A DNA stretch of 64,000 bases. It comes from Artocarpus heterophyllus. Lineage: Eukaryota; Streptophyta; Magnoliopsida; Rosales; Moraceae. Position numbers and translations under genes: made by a program. The DNA lies in contig CM046338.1 of the NCBI GenBank assembly GCA_025403435.1, forward strand, positions 25,402,281-25,466,280, read 5' to 3'. Below the pieces are notes generated by a model. That model did no database searches and was not told the DNA's origin. It saw nothing but the letters and a program-made list of their open reading frames with translations. Shown here piece after piece: positions 1 to 11,961 of the stretch; the stretch's first letter is position 1; each line of letters starts with the position of its first letter.

Positions 1-111
1 AACTTAGAGTACCAACTCTCTATAAAATTAAATTCAAGCATAGGAGAGATAAAGATCACAAATTTATTCATATAGCATGATCACAAACTTACAAATTTAT
101 GTAAAAACAAT

Positions 112-124
112 GGCTCTGATACCA
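112..124 (-). other. primer-binding site, initiator tRNA-Met type
   Basis: The minus strand reads TGGTATCAGAGCC directly inside the LTR edge, matching the usual plant initiator tRNA-Met primer-binding site. It fixes the orientation of element 0 as minus. Confidence 0.8.
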
Positions 125-126
125 AT

Positions 127-2127
127 TTTTAGAAAAATAGTATGCAGCGAAATTTTAAAATTTTTATATCAGAGTATTTTTTAAAACACAAGTTTGACAT
201 GCTATATGCATAAATTAACCAGATCTTACTAATCTTTAAATGCCGAAGAACTCCTGCAATCCATGAAGAGAAGTAACGTTTCAAAAGAGTCTCAACCAAC
301 TGGTCTTCTTTGCTATTCTCTATCCATGATTAGAGTGAGTGTGGGCTCACTTCATTTAACTTTTTCACTAGGTGACTCTCCTTCCAACCAGTAGAGAAAT
401 ACCTAAAGTTATAATTTGTGATTTGTGAATGATAGCCTTCTAGGGAGTTTTAGAGTCTCACTTTATATTTCTCAACTGATCAAAATACTAATGAGACTCA
501 CTCCTTTTATAAAGGTTAGGCCCAAGAGTCAGTCCTTGTGAAATAAGGCCTCAAAAATTCAAATTAGAATCAATATCTGATAAAATCTGCATAAAAACAC
601 GTGATCCTTTTATCACCAGTCGGTAGGCGGAACTGGCAGATCAACCTGCCGAAGCTCCTTAATCGATAGGCCGAACTTAAATATCAGCCTACCAAACTTC
701 TAATAAAAGATCCTTGCAAATCTTTATTTCCAACCAGAGATTCTTGGGATAAAGCATCAGTTTTAATTCAATTAACCCAATAGAGAAGTTAATTGATAAA
801 AATAGTTATATCAAGATAATCTCTAGGAAAATAAATATTCCTGATAATTTAACAAGTTTATCTTGAATTAATTCAAAATTAATCTAACCGATAAACGGAC
901 ATGAATTATCTGATTTTGATAATTCAACAAGTTTATCTTGAATTAATTTTATTACAAAATTAATTCAACTGATAAACAAATATGAATTATCTGATTTTTA
1001 TCAAATTTCAGCCAATTTGTTAAATCTGACATAAGTCACCAATCATTGAAAAAACACATTGTATCATTACAGGATTTTTATGAGCTAGCAGTGGGTACCA
1101 AATGCACCTATATAATTCAAGCTTTCGATAATTATGAAACCTAATATCCTATAAATACATTTCATAATTATCAACTTCAATGCTACTTTCACTAAAAGCT
1201 TGGAGCTACACTCTCGAACTATATAGAATTACGAAGCCCGAATAGTTAAGTCTCCCTAATATATCATAATTTATCGTATCCCCACAGGATTATCTATAAT
1301 CGGCTTAAGGAAAAGTTCTATCTTACTTCCTTATTAAGTTTATTTTACATTCCATTATCTCACCATCAAAAAACTTACCTTCTAAAGATAGTATACCATT
1401 CGGTTATGCCTATATATTTAAATGGTTGAGCACTCTAGTTTTCTAATTACAAGATAACGTACATAAGAGGATATCACTACTCCTAAAGGGGAGCTATAGA
1501 TTCCATATCTATGAATAACAGGTCTACGTTATCAAGGTCATGCCTCCAACGTACCAGCATGCGTACCACTATTAAAATGTGGGTGTTACCCTTTGGTACA
1601 TCAAAAGACGTAAGTCAAGACAACAGGCCTACTATTCATCTCAAGATTAAGATACAATACAAATGATTGTCTAAAGTGAATCGATTTACCAAGATAAAAT
1701 TATTAATCCAAATCAATTCACTTTGTGTTCTAATCCAACACATCGTCACCTATGACAATGTGCCAATGTTTCTATTCGCGGAGTCCATCTCCAGTGGTCA
1801 AGACAAACTATCTCCCAATAGGGATATAGACAACATAATAATCTTTATATGAATAAAGCGCCCAACTTTATTCCCTCGATTACAGATCTTATGATTTAGA
1901 CCATTACCTTAAGAATCGTGTCCTCTGCATAATCTGTCCATCATATGCCTAATTCTTAAAGGTTTAGACCGACAGTCTCAGGCTTTTGTTTGTTTAACAT
2001 ACATTCAACAAATATGAACGTAAAGAGGACAAGATTTGGTGTATAAATAATAAATAAATTCTTTATTGATAAAAATGTCTCCAAAAACATATTACATTTT
2101 TACTCCTTAGGGCATACATATCTAATA
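127..2127 (-). repeat. copia 5' LTR of element 0
   Basis: About 2.0 kb, collinear with the LTRs at 37424, 45067, 52648 and 61932. A TATA-like box (CTTTATAAAAGG on the minus strand) lies at about 503-515. A degraded palindrome cluster (TCGGTAGGCGGAAC, TCGATAGGCCGAAC and relatives) lies at about 618-700, upstream of the TATA box in the sense direction. Small ORFs here (for example the 61-codon TTG-start frame at 1667) recur only because the LTR recurs and are antisense to the element. Confidence 0.85.
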
Positions 2128-3339
2128 GTTTCAATACTTGGTATGCTGTGTTATGTAGTAACATGTCATACTGCATACACATAATAAGACAAGTGAAACT
2201 AATATGATAAGTTAAGAGTGTCGTACCAACCTCTTGACCTATGGTGAGGCTTAAGTTAAAAAATAAAAAATAAAAAATAAAAAAGATCATGGTGTTGTTA
2301 GGACCTTGCAAATCCTAGCTTCCCAATGATCGCAATACAGTTTATAATCTCAATGTTCTTAGGACCTCTTGAACCTTAACTTCTCAAGAATCTTGCGTAA
2401 TCAGTACGATCGCTTGGGCACAATTAATAAGATAAGATAAACCTTATATAATTCAACATAAAATGAGTCAATAAGCAAGCATAGAATGATCATGCATATC
2501 TTATTAAATGGTTTTCAAATTTTTTTTGCGAGTTTACTTCCTACTTGCTAAGCAAAAGCTCATTTAAGTTTGTTTATGCAGTAGGTAAGGAATCTGTCAG
2601 CAACACTTAATGCACAGTGGCGAGCGACAAACGAATGTTAGAGATGGAAATGGATACCGCTTATTCAAAAATGTATTTCTGTTATATGTTTTTATAAATT
2701 ATGTATGTATGAATAATTAAGTAGTATTACGATAGTATGTCCTAAAGATCAATGTTGTAGTTATACGACCACAGTACAAATTGGTTTAAGATTTTAAAAA
2801 ATAAATGTGTTGCAACAGAAAGTGTAACAAATATACGTAAACTTTCCAGTAAGAAATTATAATGATATTTAGTTTTTAAAATGATTTATTTAAAATAAAG
2901 AAAAGTATTAAAAGAATAATATTTAGGAAAATTATTACGCTAGTTTTAAAAGATTAAGTTTTCATAAGTTATTATTATGTTGGTTTTTAAAAGAATAAGT
3001 TTTAAGAAATTATATTACGTTTTAAATTTTTTAAAAAAATTATTCTACAAATCGAAGTACCTTATGTTAAAATATGTTTAAGTATTATGATTATGTAGTT
3101 AAGTAATAGCCATATAGGTAGAGTCATTACAATGTAAAACCATAGTCTCGCCTTTGGCAAGGCCAAAAGGAGATGAGGGGCATAAACATTACCCACTTTG
3201 CGGCGCGACTGAAAAATTACTTGTTCAATTCAATAAACAGGGAAGACTTGAAAGGCTATTGGTGAAAATGTCACATTTAAGGGTGGTATGGCGGCACACA
3301 TGAGGGATTGTGTTGCCTTAATTATGATATATAGGAGTC
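2128..3339. other. AT-rich spacer, no gene recognised
   Basis: No convincing coding frame. An A5-6/T microsatellite lies near 2255-2285. The 82-codon minus-strand frame at 2063-2311 crosses the LTR edge and that microsatellite, so it is not a gene. A slightly GC-richer part (3120-3300) may be the decayed 5' part of the transposase remnant that follows. Confidence 0.6.
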
Positions 3340-4490
3340 CATTTCCCGCAAGATCAAAATAAGATCCCTGATAAAGAATGGGTAACAATCCATCACGTCT
3401 TTTAAACTTTTATAATTTTTACCTACTATTGTATTATTAATCTTTGAATAAAATGCATGATTAGTTTCAATCACCTAATGATCACGAAACACAAGTTGTC
3501 ATATTTCACGAGGCCAAGAGAGCATACCAGGATTAGAAGAACAACCACTACGATACATTCAAAAGTAACAAAGGATTGACCGATCCAGATATTGCTAGCG
3601 CTCAAACATTAGAAATCTAAATATTAGCAATTATGTTGTGATCGACTCTTGTCTGAGAAATTCCAAGTTTCTACTTTCCTCTATCTTTTTAATTGTAATT
3701 AACGTTGTAAAATGCAAAACGACACAACAAATTTTATTTCTTTTAATAGGCTAAGTAAAAGGCAAATGCAACTAATCACAAAACTCGAAGTGGCCGAGCT
3801 ACTGGGGGCAAAGCATCATATGCACAACATGAGAACAAAAAGGTGAGTTATTTTATTCATTAGTCTGAAACTTTAATTTTTACAAAAATAAGAAAAAAAA
3901 AACTCTTCACACCATTTTAATATTGTAGATGAATTTAAGACATAGACAATGCAATCCTGATCGATAATTAGCATGCCCGGCATTATCTATAGGGTAGAGG
4001 ATGGGCCAACAATCTGCTAAAGCTGCAAATTTAAGCATTATTTTTCATCTCCTTCAATACTTTTTTTTTTTAATTTCTAGTTTAGTCCTTTTGTTAATGA
4101 ATTTCTTTTCTCCTAGACTCATATGGTTAATCATAGCAAACTCAACTTTTGAAGTCTGTTACACACTCGTTTTCCCTATAATCAATAAAGAGGAGGATTA
4201 TGGAACAGGTGCTTGGCTTTCGTAGAGGGGCACATAAAGGAATAGGCCCTACACTTAGTAAGAGGCACATTAGTTCTAGTTCTTCCTCTGTCAAATCATA
4301 GCCTGGGTGTAGGCACAACTTCCTCCAGATGTTCAGCAATGTCTAGCATAAATTTACAATGCTAACATACAAATTGTTACTGCAATGTTGCAAATTAATC
4401 CTAGGTTTAGCTTCCTTATTCCTCCGCAACCTCCAAGTGTCATAACTCTTGCTGAAGATGAAGATGCACAAAACTTAGGAGATTAGACAT
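3340..4490 (+). pseudogene. plant En/Spm-type (Ptta-like) transposase remnant
   Basis: Separate conserved-looking pieces in order: DQNKIPDKEWVTIHHVF (about 3353-3405); NHKTRSGRATGGKASYAQHE followed by NKK and a GT donor (about 3772-3845); MEQVLGFRRGAHKGIG (about 4199-4247); and an acidic tail ending ITLAEDEDAQNLGD plus TAG (about 4430-4486). The order and wording resemble the C-terminal half of plant 'transposase, Ptta/En/Spm' proteins, which typically have a W-containing helix, an NRxxR...GxxSxA motif and a VLGxRxGxxxGxG motif. Stops and frameshifts lie between the pieces, so it is dead. The assignment rests on remembered family motifs and was not searched. Confidence 0.42.
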
Positions 4491-5740
4491 TATTGTGTAC
4501 ATTTTTTTCTTTTAAGAAATAAAATTATATTTCATTAAGCAAAACACACAAATACAAATAAACCCCATAATACATGAGACAATACTACCAATTCAATCAG
4601 TTCCATTAGTATAATCTAATGGAGGTCGAAGAGAACAATGTACAGTGACACTGGATAATGGGAAAATTCCTTGGCACACTAATTATAGAGCATATAGAAG
4701 GCTCATTTTGACAAAATCTCTATAATAGATAGAATCCTCTAATTGATTGAGTACACATAACGTATAACACTAAGGCCACCAAGAACTCCACATAAAAGTC
4801 CAGCTGAAACAAAACACTGAATAGACACAACAGATTACAACTAAACTCAAAAGTGGGAAGACTACCTTCGTTATTATAGAGAAAACTATCAAAACAACAA
4901 AAGCATAATTGGTGGAAACATCAACGCTTTTATTTGATAAACCTATAAGCTACGACAAGCAAGCAAAACCTAAAAGACAACTATAAGAACTCTGAAGGCA
5001 TGCCAACTGCCGCCAAGTATAGGCAAAGAAACCACAAAATTTTTGTCGAGTTGATGAAAGGCCAAAAAGGAACCAAGCTTTCGATCTGAAAAGACCCCTC
5101 ACATCTTCCACCTTTGCCAACTAGGGAGAACGACATTCCCATGGATCTACCACATAGAGGCTCGAACCACCAAGAAGCATAGATCTTTGAGCATCGGCAT
5201 GTCACCAATTTGCAAAGAAAAAAGACCATTCTCTATCCTCTCCATTATCTCCAACGACTACACAACTAGACTCCAAGGGCTCATGATTGTCGACACACAA
5301 GAGCTGCTAGAAATGGCAGCCAAACGTTGACTAAAACCACCCTTTGCAAGCCTCGCCACTTCCTCCCTAAATCAAGAGCACATCAGCTGATTCCCAAGGT
5401 GACTCTTACCTTATCTCTTAGGTACCCTCCCAGGGAGCCGGAGGTCCAGAGGTCAGCTCCAAGGCGACATTAGACTCCAACTATTTGCACTAGCTAATAG
5501 GGGCGGCACAACAAAACCTAGAAGAAGGTGAAATCCTGGCAAGGTTATGTCTTATAGTGTTCTAACATCGATGTTATGTTCAATAATTATCATATGACAT
5601 CTTTTATTTTTACATGTTACGATGAAGGACGGTCCCTCTAGAAGGACGGTAGAAAAGCCATATATACATATATGCATAAATATATACATATATATATAGG
5701 AATTTGCTTCCACTCATTTGTATGGAAGCCCCCTAGCATA
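4491..5740. other. spacer, nothing recognised
   Basis: AT-rich to about 4950, then a stretch of higher GC to about 5540 with short open frames on both strands. The 82-codon minus frame at 4981-5229 has no recognisable motif. A LINE or host-gene remnant is possible but I cannot support either. A dinucleotide-like tatata stretch lies at 5660-5700. Confidence 0.5.
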
Positions 5741-6010
5741 TGTGGAAACTAGTTAGCCATAAAGATCACTTTAATTGGCAATAATTTGTCCCACGTGGGC
5801 TGCTTTTGTACGTATAATTTTGGTTGAAATTGTTGTTCAACCTGATATTCTTGAGAGAGCTTACAAGTTTTTTACATGTGGAAACTAGTTAGCCAAGAAG
5901 ATCACTTTAATTAGTAATAATTTGTCCCATGTGGGTTGTTTTTGTTTGTATAATTTTGGTTGAAATTATTGTTCAACCTGATATTCCTGATAGACTTACG
6001 AGTTGACTAG
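5741..6010. repeat. two-copy 136-bp direct tandem duplication
   Basis: The unit starting TGTGGAAACTAGTTAGCCA at 5741 starts again at 5877. Both copies continue through the same landmarks (ATCACTTTAATT, AATAATTTGTCCCA, GGTTGAAATT, TTCAACCTGATATTC). The copies differ at several sites (for example CCACGTGGGCTGC versus CCATGTGGGTTGT), mostly C to T. No coding content. Confidence 0.85.
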
Positions 6011-6838
6011 GAAATTTATTGACTTCGTACCCAATTTATGGGCATCTATGTCCTTTTGATAGAGGCGGATCTACCCATGGTGAGGGTGGGCGGTCAACTT
6101 CTTAGACTTTTTTTTTGTATATGAAATTTCATAAAAGTGTTGTTTTGTACCCCAATAAATTGTATGTTGCTTCCACTCAAAGTCTATTCCACCTTCTTTG
6201 AAATTATATTTCGCCTCTCTTAAAGCTTTTTTTGCTCCACCTCATTTGTTTAGTCACATCTCTACCCCCCGACATTTTGCAAGGTTTGCCCCTGATTTTG
6301 ATTGTACTTACTAGGTTTAAAAAGCAATGACGTAACTTTTATGAGTGGTAAGTGGTAAGTAACGCAGTTTAAAATCATACATAACTTTGCTATGCTATAT
6401 AAAGAATAACATAGTGGGACCCATTCCCCGCTATTCTTCTCACTCTTCTTCTATGTATTCCATTTTATTTCGCTATATTAAAATAACTTGTCATATTTTG
6501 CTTCAAATCATACTCGAAAACTTTGACCATTAGTTCTTATCAATTTTTTAATCCTCTTTATTTTTTAACATTTTCCTAAATCAAAGATATTGCTTTCCTC
6601 TGATCACATATTCTTCTTTGCAATTAGAAGTGTTCACAGTATCCGCTAATTGGTTCAATCTCTTCAAACGGATTGGATTGGATTATAAATTATATGGATG
6701 GGTTTTGGATTGGGATTTTTCCAATTCAATATGCATAAATTAAGTATTTCTCAATGTGTATAATTCGTAAATCCGAACAATATATATTATATAAATATTA
6801 CATATATATATATAGGACAAGAATGAAAATAGCACATT
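6011..6838. other. AT-rich spacer with a possible hAT-like MITE scrap
   Basis: No coding frame. From about 6626 the text (TAGAAGTGTTCAC, then repeated GGATTGGATTGGATT) resembles the TAGGGGTGTTCACGG end seen at 36851, so a decayed hAT-type MITE may sit here just left of the Athila-like LTR. A TATATA repeat follows at 6780-6815. Confidence 0.4.
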
Positions 6839-8572
6839 TGAGTTTTCTAATTAAAAAATAGCAAGTATAGAAAAATGTTTAAGATGTTTGATATGTTCTT
6901 CATATTTTTTATTTAATTTTATTTAATTTTTCTTATTTTTATATATTTTAATTCAATTTTTCTTATTTTTATATATGCTTAAGATTAATTTTGCTTATTT
7001 TATTTTTAATGTTGTTGTCATTGTTGTTGTTGTTGCTGTTGTTTTTCTCTTTTGTGTAGGTGAAACAGGGCAATTTGTCAATTTAAAATTAATTTGAGTC
7101 CAGAAAACTAAATTAAATTTGAATTTAAACTACGCTGCAAATTACCTCCTACAAATTACCTCCATGCGCGAGGAGCTACTAGCACCATACTTTCCTTTTC
7201 AGTCATCGGATCCGCTAAACAGACGCTCCAAATCGTGCATTGGAGCCACTCAAACATGCACATGTCTCCAAAAAAGCGCAGCATCAGTCCACAGATCACC
7301 TTGCACCACGCGTCATCTGGTGTCAACCAAATTCCTAAGCCCGAATAATTTGCTGCTCCACGTTCCATCAACTCTCCCGTGCAACCTGACGTTCCTTCCA
7401 GCCATGCAGCAACACGCGTCCCATTCAAAAGCTCGGCCATCCCGAAGTTGCCACGTCCCACATGCTGAAAGCCTAGTCGCGCCCCACCATTTCTCTTACC
7501 AGGCATGGACTCAAGAAGAAAAGTAGAATTTCAATTGCGAAACAGACCATTTTCGAAGGAGTGCCCGAGTTTGAGGCGCTGAAGAGCTCCATGGTTTTTG
7601 GGAGCTGAGATTCCCAAGGAACTGGGAGAGATGAAAAAAATATTTTAGTTTAGGTGTTCATTTTTGTTTTTCTAGTTTTACTTTAGGATTTTAGTTTTTT
7701 GGTAAACACCATTTGAGGAGCATTTTTAGCAATTTCAAAGAGAAGGAAGAAGAAGATTGGAAAGGATTTTTGGAGCTGTATTTTAGTGATTTATTCTCCA
7801 TTTTTATTTTCTAAATCATTGTTTATTTTAAAAATGCTTAGATATTGGTGTAGTTTGTTTTTATTTTTAATTTCAATTTTATTTTCTCATGAACTAGTTT
7901 TGTGTTTTAGGGTTCTAATGGGCTATTAATGGATTTTGGTGTATTTGTACTTTTACTCTCTTAAGTTGGTTGTTGATTCTTGGAAATTCTTAGTTCTATT
8001 ATGTGCTTAATGCTCTTAGTGATTTGGCCAATCATTAGGAGATGATGTTGGACTGAACTGAAATTGAAAAATGGAATTTTTAGTCTTGATCAATAATAGG
8101 ATGACATATATAATTTGGAATAGGAATATATCCTTAGTGTTGTGTAGTCATTGTGAATGCCTGAACTTAATGAATTTGTGTTACTTAATTCCTCATAAGA
8201 ATATAAGGGTCTTAATTGACATATATGTATCTGTTAGTTTATCGAAAGAGGCGAACAGATAATTCAGTGCATTCGACTAATAATTCCATTAATTAAAATT
8301 AATCACTTAAAGGGTAAATTTTATTCAAATGAAATTAATAAGTGATATTGGATCCCTAGAGCTTGTTTAATTATTTTAGTTTCGTTTATTTTATTTTAAT
8401 TTTATTAGTTCCTTTTAATTTTTGTTTTAATCGATTACTGAAATAATCTTAGAGTTAATATAGTTTTGCTAATTAACAAAAATTAAATGCAATCTATGTG
8501 AAAATGATATCCGTACTCTTGGTACACTTTATTACTTGTGCGATTCTGTGCATTTGGGAATTTCAACGAACA
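6839..8572 (+). repeat. Athila-like 5' LTR
   Basis: About 1.7 kb, collinear with 20935-28047 once the hAT element is removed. Shared landmarks are TTTTGTGTAGGTG, AAATTACCTCCA, GCCTAGTCGCG, ACCATTTCTCTTACC and the end CAACGAACA. It begins TGAGTTTT and ends at the CA before AGTTTTTGG; the 5' edge is uncertain by some tens of bases. The overlapping frames at 7119-7526 (+) and 7156-7506 (-) are chance frames in a GC-richer part of the LTR. Confidence 0.65.
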
Positions 8573-8578
8573 AGTTTT

Positions 8579-8596
8579 TGGCACCATTGCTAGGGA
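8579..8596 (+). other. decayed tRNA-Asp primer-binding site
   Basis: TGGCACCATTGCTAGGGA starts 7 bases after the LTR end. The Athila-type tRNA-Asp site as I recall it is TGGCGCCGTTGCCGGGGA. All four differences fall on the CpG sites of that sequence, as expected for deamination of methylated cytosine. Confidence 0.7.
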
Positions 8597-8788
8597 TTAT
8601 TTCATTTATTTTTGTTAATATCGATATCAATTAGCTCTAGGATTCATTTGAATCTTTTTTTCACTTTATTTTGTTTTAGTTTTGTTTATTTTATGAGGAA
8701 CTTTGAGAAGTTTCATCCATAGTTCCTCTTATGTTTTGCCCAACAAGATTTAGAACCATTCTATAATGCTTAATGGAGGCATAAAGAA

Positions 8789-8971
8789 TTGCTAGTAGAA
8801 TTTCCCTGTCACAGTTTCTCCAAAGAGTGTCAATTGCAAGTCTTCCTCAATGGCTTATGCGACATAACAAGAAATTGGGTGGAATATAGAGATGATGCCA
8901 CCACGTTTTACCAAAGATCCATTGATAAAACCTACGTTTTGTTGGAAAATGTGGCCGAGTTTGATTATTAG
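8789..8971 (+). pseudogene. Athila-like gag fragment
   Basis: The frame contains QLQVFLNGLCDITRNWVEYR, followed downstream by YVLLENVAEFDY. This matches the Athila-type Gag pattern in which an F-L-x-G-L-x-x-x-T-R helix is followed by a Y-x-L-(I/L)-E-x-(M/V)-A-x-x-x-Y helix. Only about 60 codons are open; sequence before (from about 8690) and after is broken. A Gag core would bind genomic RNA and assemble the particle, but this one cannot. Confidence 0.5.
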
Positions 8972-10983
8972 AATTGGAATTGTTTGTAGAACACCTAAGG
9001 CTGGGAGGACAATTCTAACACTATAGAGCCATGATTTGACACTCAACATCAAAATATGGAAGTATCCCTTCAACTACAAGCTTTATTTGCTCAAAGTATA
9101 GAGAGGTTAATTCAAATGCCCTGGTAGAGGTTGAATATAATGGTAAAGGAATCATTTGAAACTGTGCAGCGGACAGCAGCAATGGTGGAGCACTTCAACT
9201 AATTGTTAGTATCAAGTCCTACCATCGATGCTCTAATTGAAGGCATACAAATTTACCACTTTGAAGAGCCAACACCAAGAGAGGACCACTTGGAGATATT
9301 TGAAGATGATTCTCTAAGTAAGGATGGAACATCAGACCTGGTCATGGAGAAGGAATTACAAAAAGAAGTCTTTGGTCCTTTACCTATGTTGCCATCGTCG
9401 GTCCTCCACTATCACATCTATGAAGATTTAATGTAGCCAACACCTTCTTCTTTGTCATTAGCATCACTCTTATAGGCCTACCAATCCTATCATTCGAAAC
9501 CAAGTCAAGTTGGAGCAACATGCCATAGTTTTTCACATCTTGCCAAGCTCAAGGGCATGGCATCACAAATACATATATGGCGTTGTATGACACTTGCTAT
9601 GAGCGGAAGCCGCTATATGAGAAGCGCTTCTCCAAAGGTCAAGCCGACGACCCAAAATGATGCGCTTCTTGAAAGGCAACCTAAGTTCTCTAAATTTTTT
9701 TCTTTTTTGTTATGAATTTGAATATTGTTTTCAAGTTTTGGAAACTTTTTACTTTGTTTTTTTCTCTTTTTTGGCAGGTGCAAACGATGAAACCAATGGG
9801 AGTTGGAGCTGCGTGAGTTAATTAATCAGCTTCAAGGACTTCAAGCCATGCCTAAGCACCAACAAGCATCAACGAGAGGAGTTTTCTTAAACTTTTTCTA
9901 TTTTTGTGCTTTCTTACACATTAAGGATATTATGCATATTGAGTTTGGGGGAAGATTAAAATTTTGTTTTATTTGTTCTTTTGCTTTTTTAACAAATTAA
10001 AAATCTTAAAAGTTTTAAATAATTAAAGGCTTTATGCTTTCTTTGGTGATTTCTCCTAGACCAATGATGAGAATTTTGCTTGACCATTATGCATTGCTTA
10101 TGAAAATTATGAATATTGTTTAGTTTTATGTTTAAGTCTTGAGTTAAGTTTCATTTTGATTGTGATTGTTCCCTATTGAGCAATATACCTTGATCTTTGA
10201 GTTGTGTGCATTTTTGGAGAATGTTTATATCCATATGTGATTTTTATTGATCTCTCAAGATCTAGAATTGGTTTGATTTTCTCTCGAGGTGAGATCCTAG
10301 ACCCTACCTCATCAAAGAAATTACTTAGGCCAACCTTGAACCGTCTCACCTTTTTGAGCCAACCTTGACATTTATGCATCCCAAGTATACCCCTTGAGCC
10401 TAATTTATCCTTTCTTTATTAGTCATATTTTAGCCTAGCCATTTAAATAATTTTCATTCTTTTACCCTATTCTAAGCACGTGATCATTCTAGGAATTATT
10501 TTTGAGCTATACTATGTTATGGGAGGAAGGATGGAGTTTAGGAAGTCTTCTTTTTATTTTATGTCATTATATTTGAGGAAAAAAAGAAAAGAAAAGAAGA
10601 AAAAGAAGAAAAGAAAAGGTGCTACACCTTGGATCAAGTAAAGAGAAAGAAAGAAATAAGTTTGGGGGTGTAGTAGCAAAAAAATGAAATGAAAAGAAAT
10701 AAAAATAATAATATGGTTGATAAAAGGAAGTTGAAACTAAATTTTGGGGTGTTACTTAGATGATGAATTTAGCTCCATGAAGCTCCTGGATTGGTAAGTA
10801 GGCTTAAGATACAATTTGAGCAACAAAACTCTTATATCTCAACCTTACTTAAGCCTTGCATTACAAGCCTAATGAAGTCCTAAGAATCCTTAGTGTGATG
10901 TTGGTCTACATTAGTATAGAGAGACATGAGAAGTAAACTGATGGGACTAACTTATTTACTTTGAGATTCTAGTTGATTCTGTG
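8972..10983 (+). other. Athila-like interior, 3' non-coding part
   Basis: Acidic scraps at 9203-9436 are not recognisable as a domain. At about 9655-9682 the text GCGCTTCTTGAAAGGCAACC matches the block that follows the coding part in Athila-type elements. Purine-rich PPT-like runs lie at about 9941-9954 (GAGTTTGGGGGAAG) and 10658-10670 (AAGTTTGGGGGTG), and a purine-only A/G tract at about 10573-10620. The Tekay element interrupts this region after 10983. Confidence 0.5.
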
Positions 10984-11257
10984 TGTAACGCCCGAGATTA
11001 ATTTAATGTTATCAAAATGTAAAATGATGAATTAGTGTGCCATAATTAATGTTTTAACATTAATTTGATCATTTGATTAAATTTTAAATTTTAGGTTGTT
11101 TTGTTAATTTAATAAATTCTAATGATTTCTTATTGTTTTAAAATGTTGTTTTGAGTTTCAAAACACAACAGTTTGTAAAATGTTGAAAATATTCTGTTTT
11201 ACAAAACCGTGGGTGGCACATGGTTTTTGAATAGTAAAACCACCCACCATTTCTCTC

Positions 11258-11340
11258 TATTTATTCTCTCTCACACTCTCTTCCTCTTACTCTCTCTTCC
11301 TCACCTGTGGTCTTTCTCTCTCGTTCTCTCTAGGTCTCTC
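11258..11340 (+). promoter_or_regulatory. probable LTR core promoter with pyrimidine patch
   Basis: A TATA-like CTATTTATT (11258-11266) is followed by a long CT-rich tract (CTCTCTCACACTCTC and onward). The same arrangement is conserved in the solo LTR. Plant core promoters often combine a TATA box with a Y patch, so transcription probably starts within or just after this tract. That would place the palindrome array further on inside the transcribed leader. Confidence 0.45.
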
Positions 11341-11836
11341 CTCTTCTTTCTCAATTTTTCCTCAAACTTTTGAATAAAAAATTTGAATCCAAGCTTCAGG
11401 TTAGCGAGTAGGAGGCTCGGGGACGAGATTTGAGCAACCAAGAACGTGGATTAAAGCTTCGATTCGAGGTTAGTTTTGAAATTTCTAAACTTTTTTCTAA
11501 ATTTTCAATTTTCGTGCATTTTTGAAATCTAAGTTTATTTGAGCTTAGAAAACCCTTGATTTGAGTTAAAGGAACTCAGAACGCCTAGAATCTAAGCTTG
11601 GATTGAAGAAAAACGGATTAGATTCAAGATTTTTCATTTTTCCTCATTTTCTCCCATTTTCAGATTTTTGGGATTTTTGGGTTTAAATCTTGTTTAAATG
11701 AGTTCAAAAGTGTTCTATTATGCTTTTCTATCATCTATGATTGTTTTCCATGCCTGAGATTTGAGAAAAACAAGTTAAAATCAAGATTTGAATTTTGGGA
11801 GATAGAAAACCCGTGGCTGGAATTCTAGGTTTTTTC

Positions 11837-11961
11837 AGTTTGGCAGGCCGAATTCAAAGGATCGACAGGCCAGACTCATCCGTTCGGCAGGCCGAACCTA
11901 AAAAATGTCAGGCCGACCGTACTTGATTTCAGCTGAAGCAGGGCGCCCGGCAGGCTGGTAG
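11837..11961 (+). repeat. palindrome array in Tekay 5' LTR (short form)
   Basis: Units such as TTGGCAGGCCGAA, TCGACAGGCCAGA and GTTCGGCAGGCCGAAC, spaced about 21-23 bp. GTTCGGC and GCCGAAC are perfect inverted arms around a 2-bp centre. See the longer form at 19233-19543. Confidence 0.85.

Larger units (their letters stand above)
1..2127 (-). mobile_element. Ty1/copia element 0, 5' end only (runs off left edge)
   Basis: The first 126 bases match the leader that lies next to the primer-binding site in the copia elements at 45.0 and 61.9 kb, and a complete LTR of the same family follows. The element reads leftwards, so its gag-pol lies outside the window. The sequence right of 2127 is unlike the copia interior, so 2127 is the outer edge. 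The LTR ends are decayed (TT at 127 instead of TG, TA at 2127 instead of CA on the + strand), which suggests an old insertion. No target-site duplication can be checked because the other end is missing. Confidence 0.85.

Noticed and set aside
1667..1852. 61-codon frame (MSKVNRF-type), conserved also at 54219, 55910 and 63497
   Set aside because: It lies antisense in each copia LTR, begins with TTG, and is conserved only because the LTR is repeated.
4981..5229. 82-codon minus-strand frame, considered as a host gene exon
   Set aside because: No recognisable domain, no splice sites of note and no matching neighbours.
7119..7526. Overlapping 135- and 116-codon frames on opposite strands
   Set aside because: Both lie in a GC-richer part of the Athila-like LTR. 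The equivalent part of the other LTR (21240-21426 and 26860-27018) does not keep them open.
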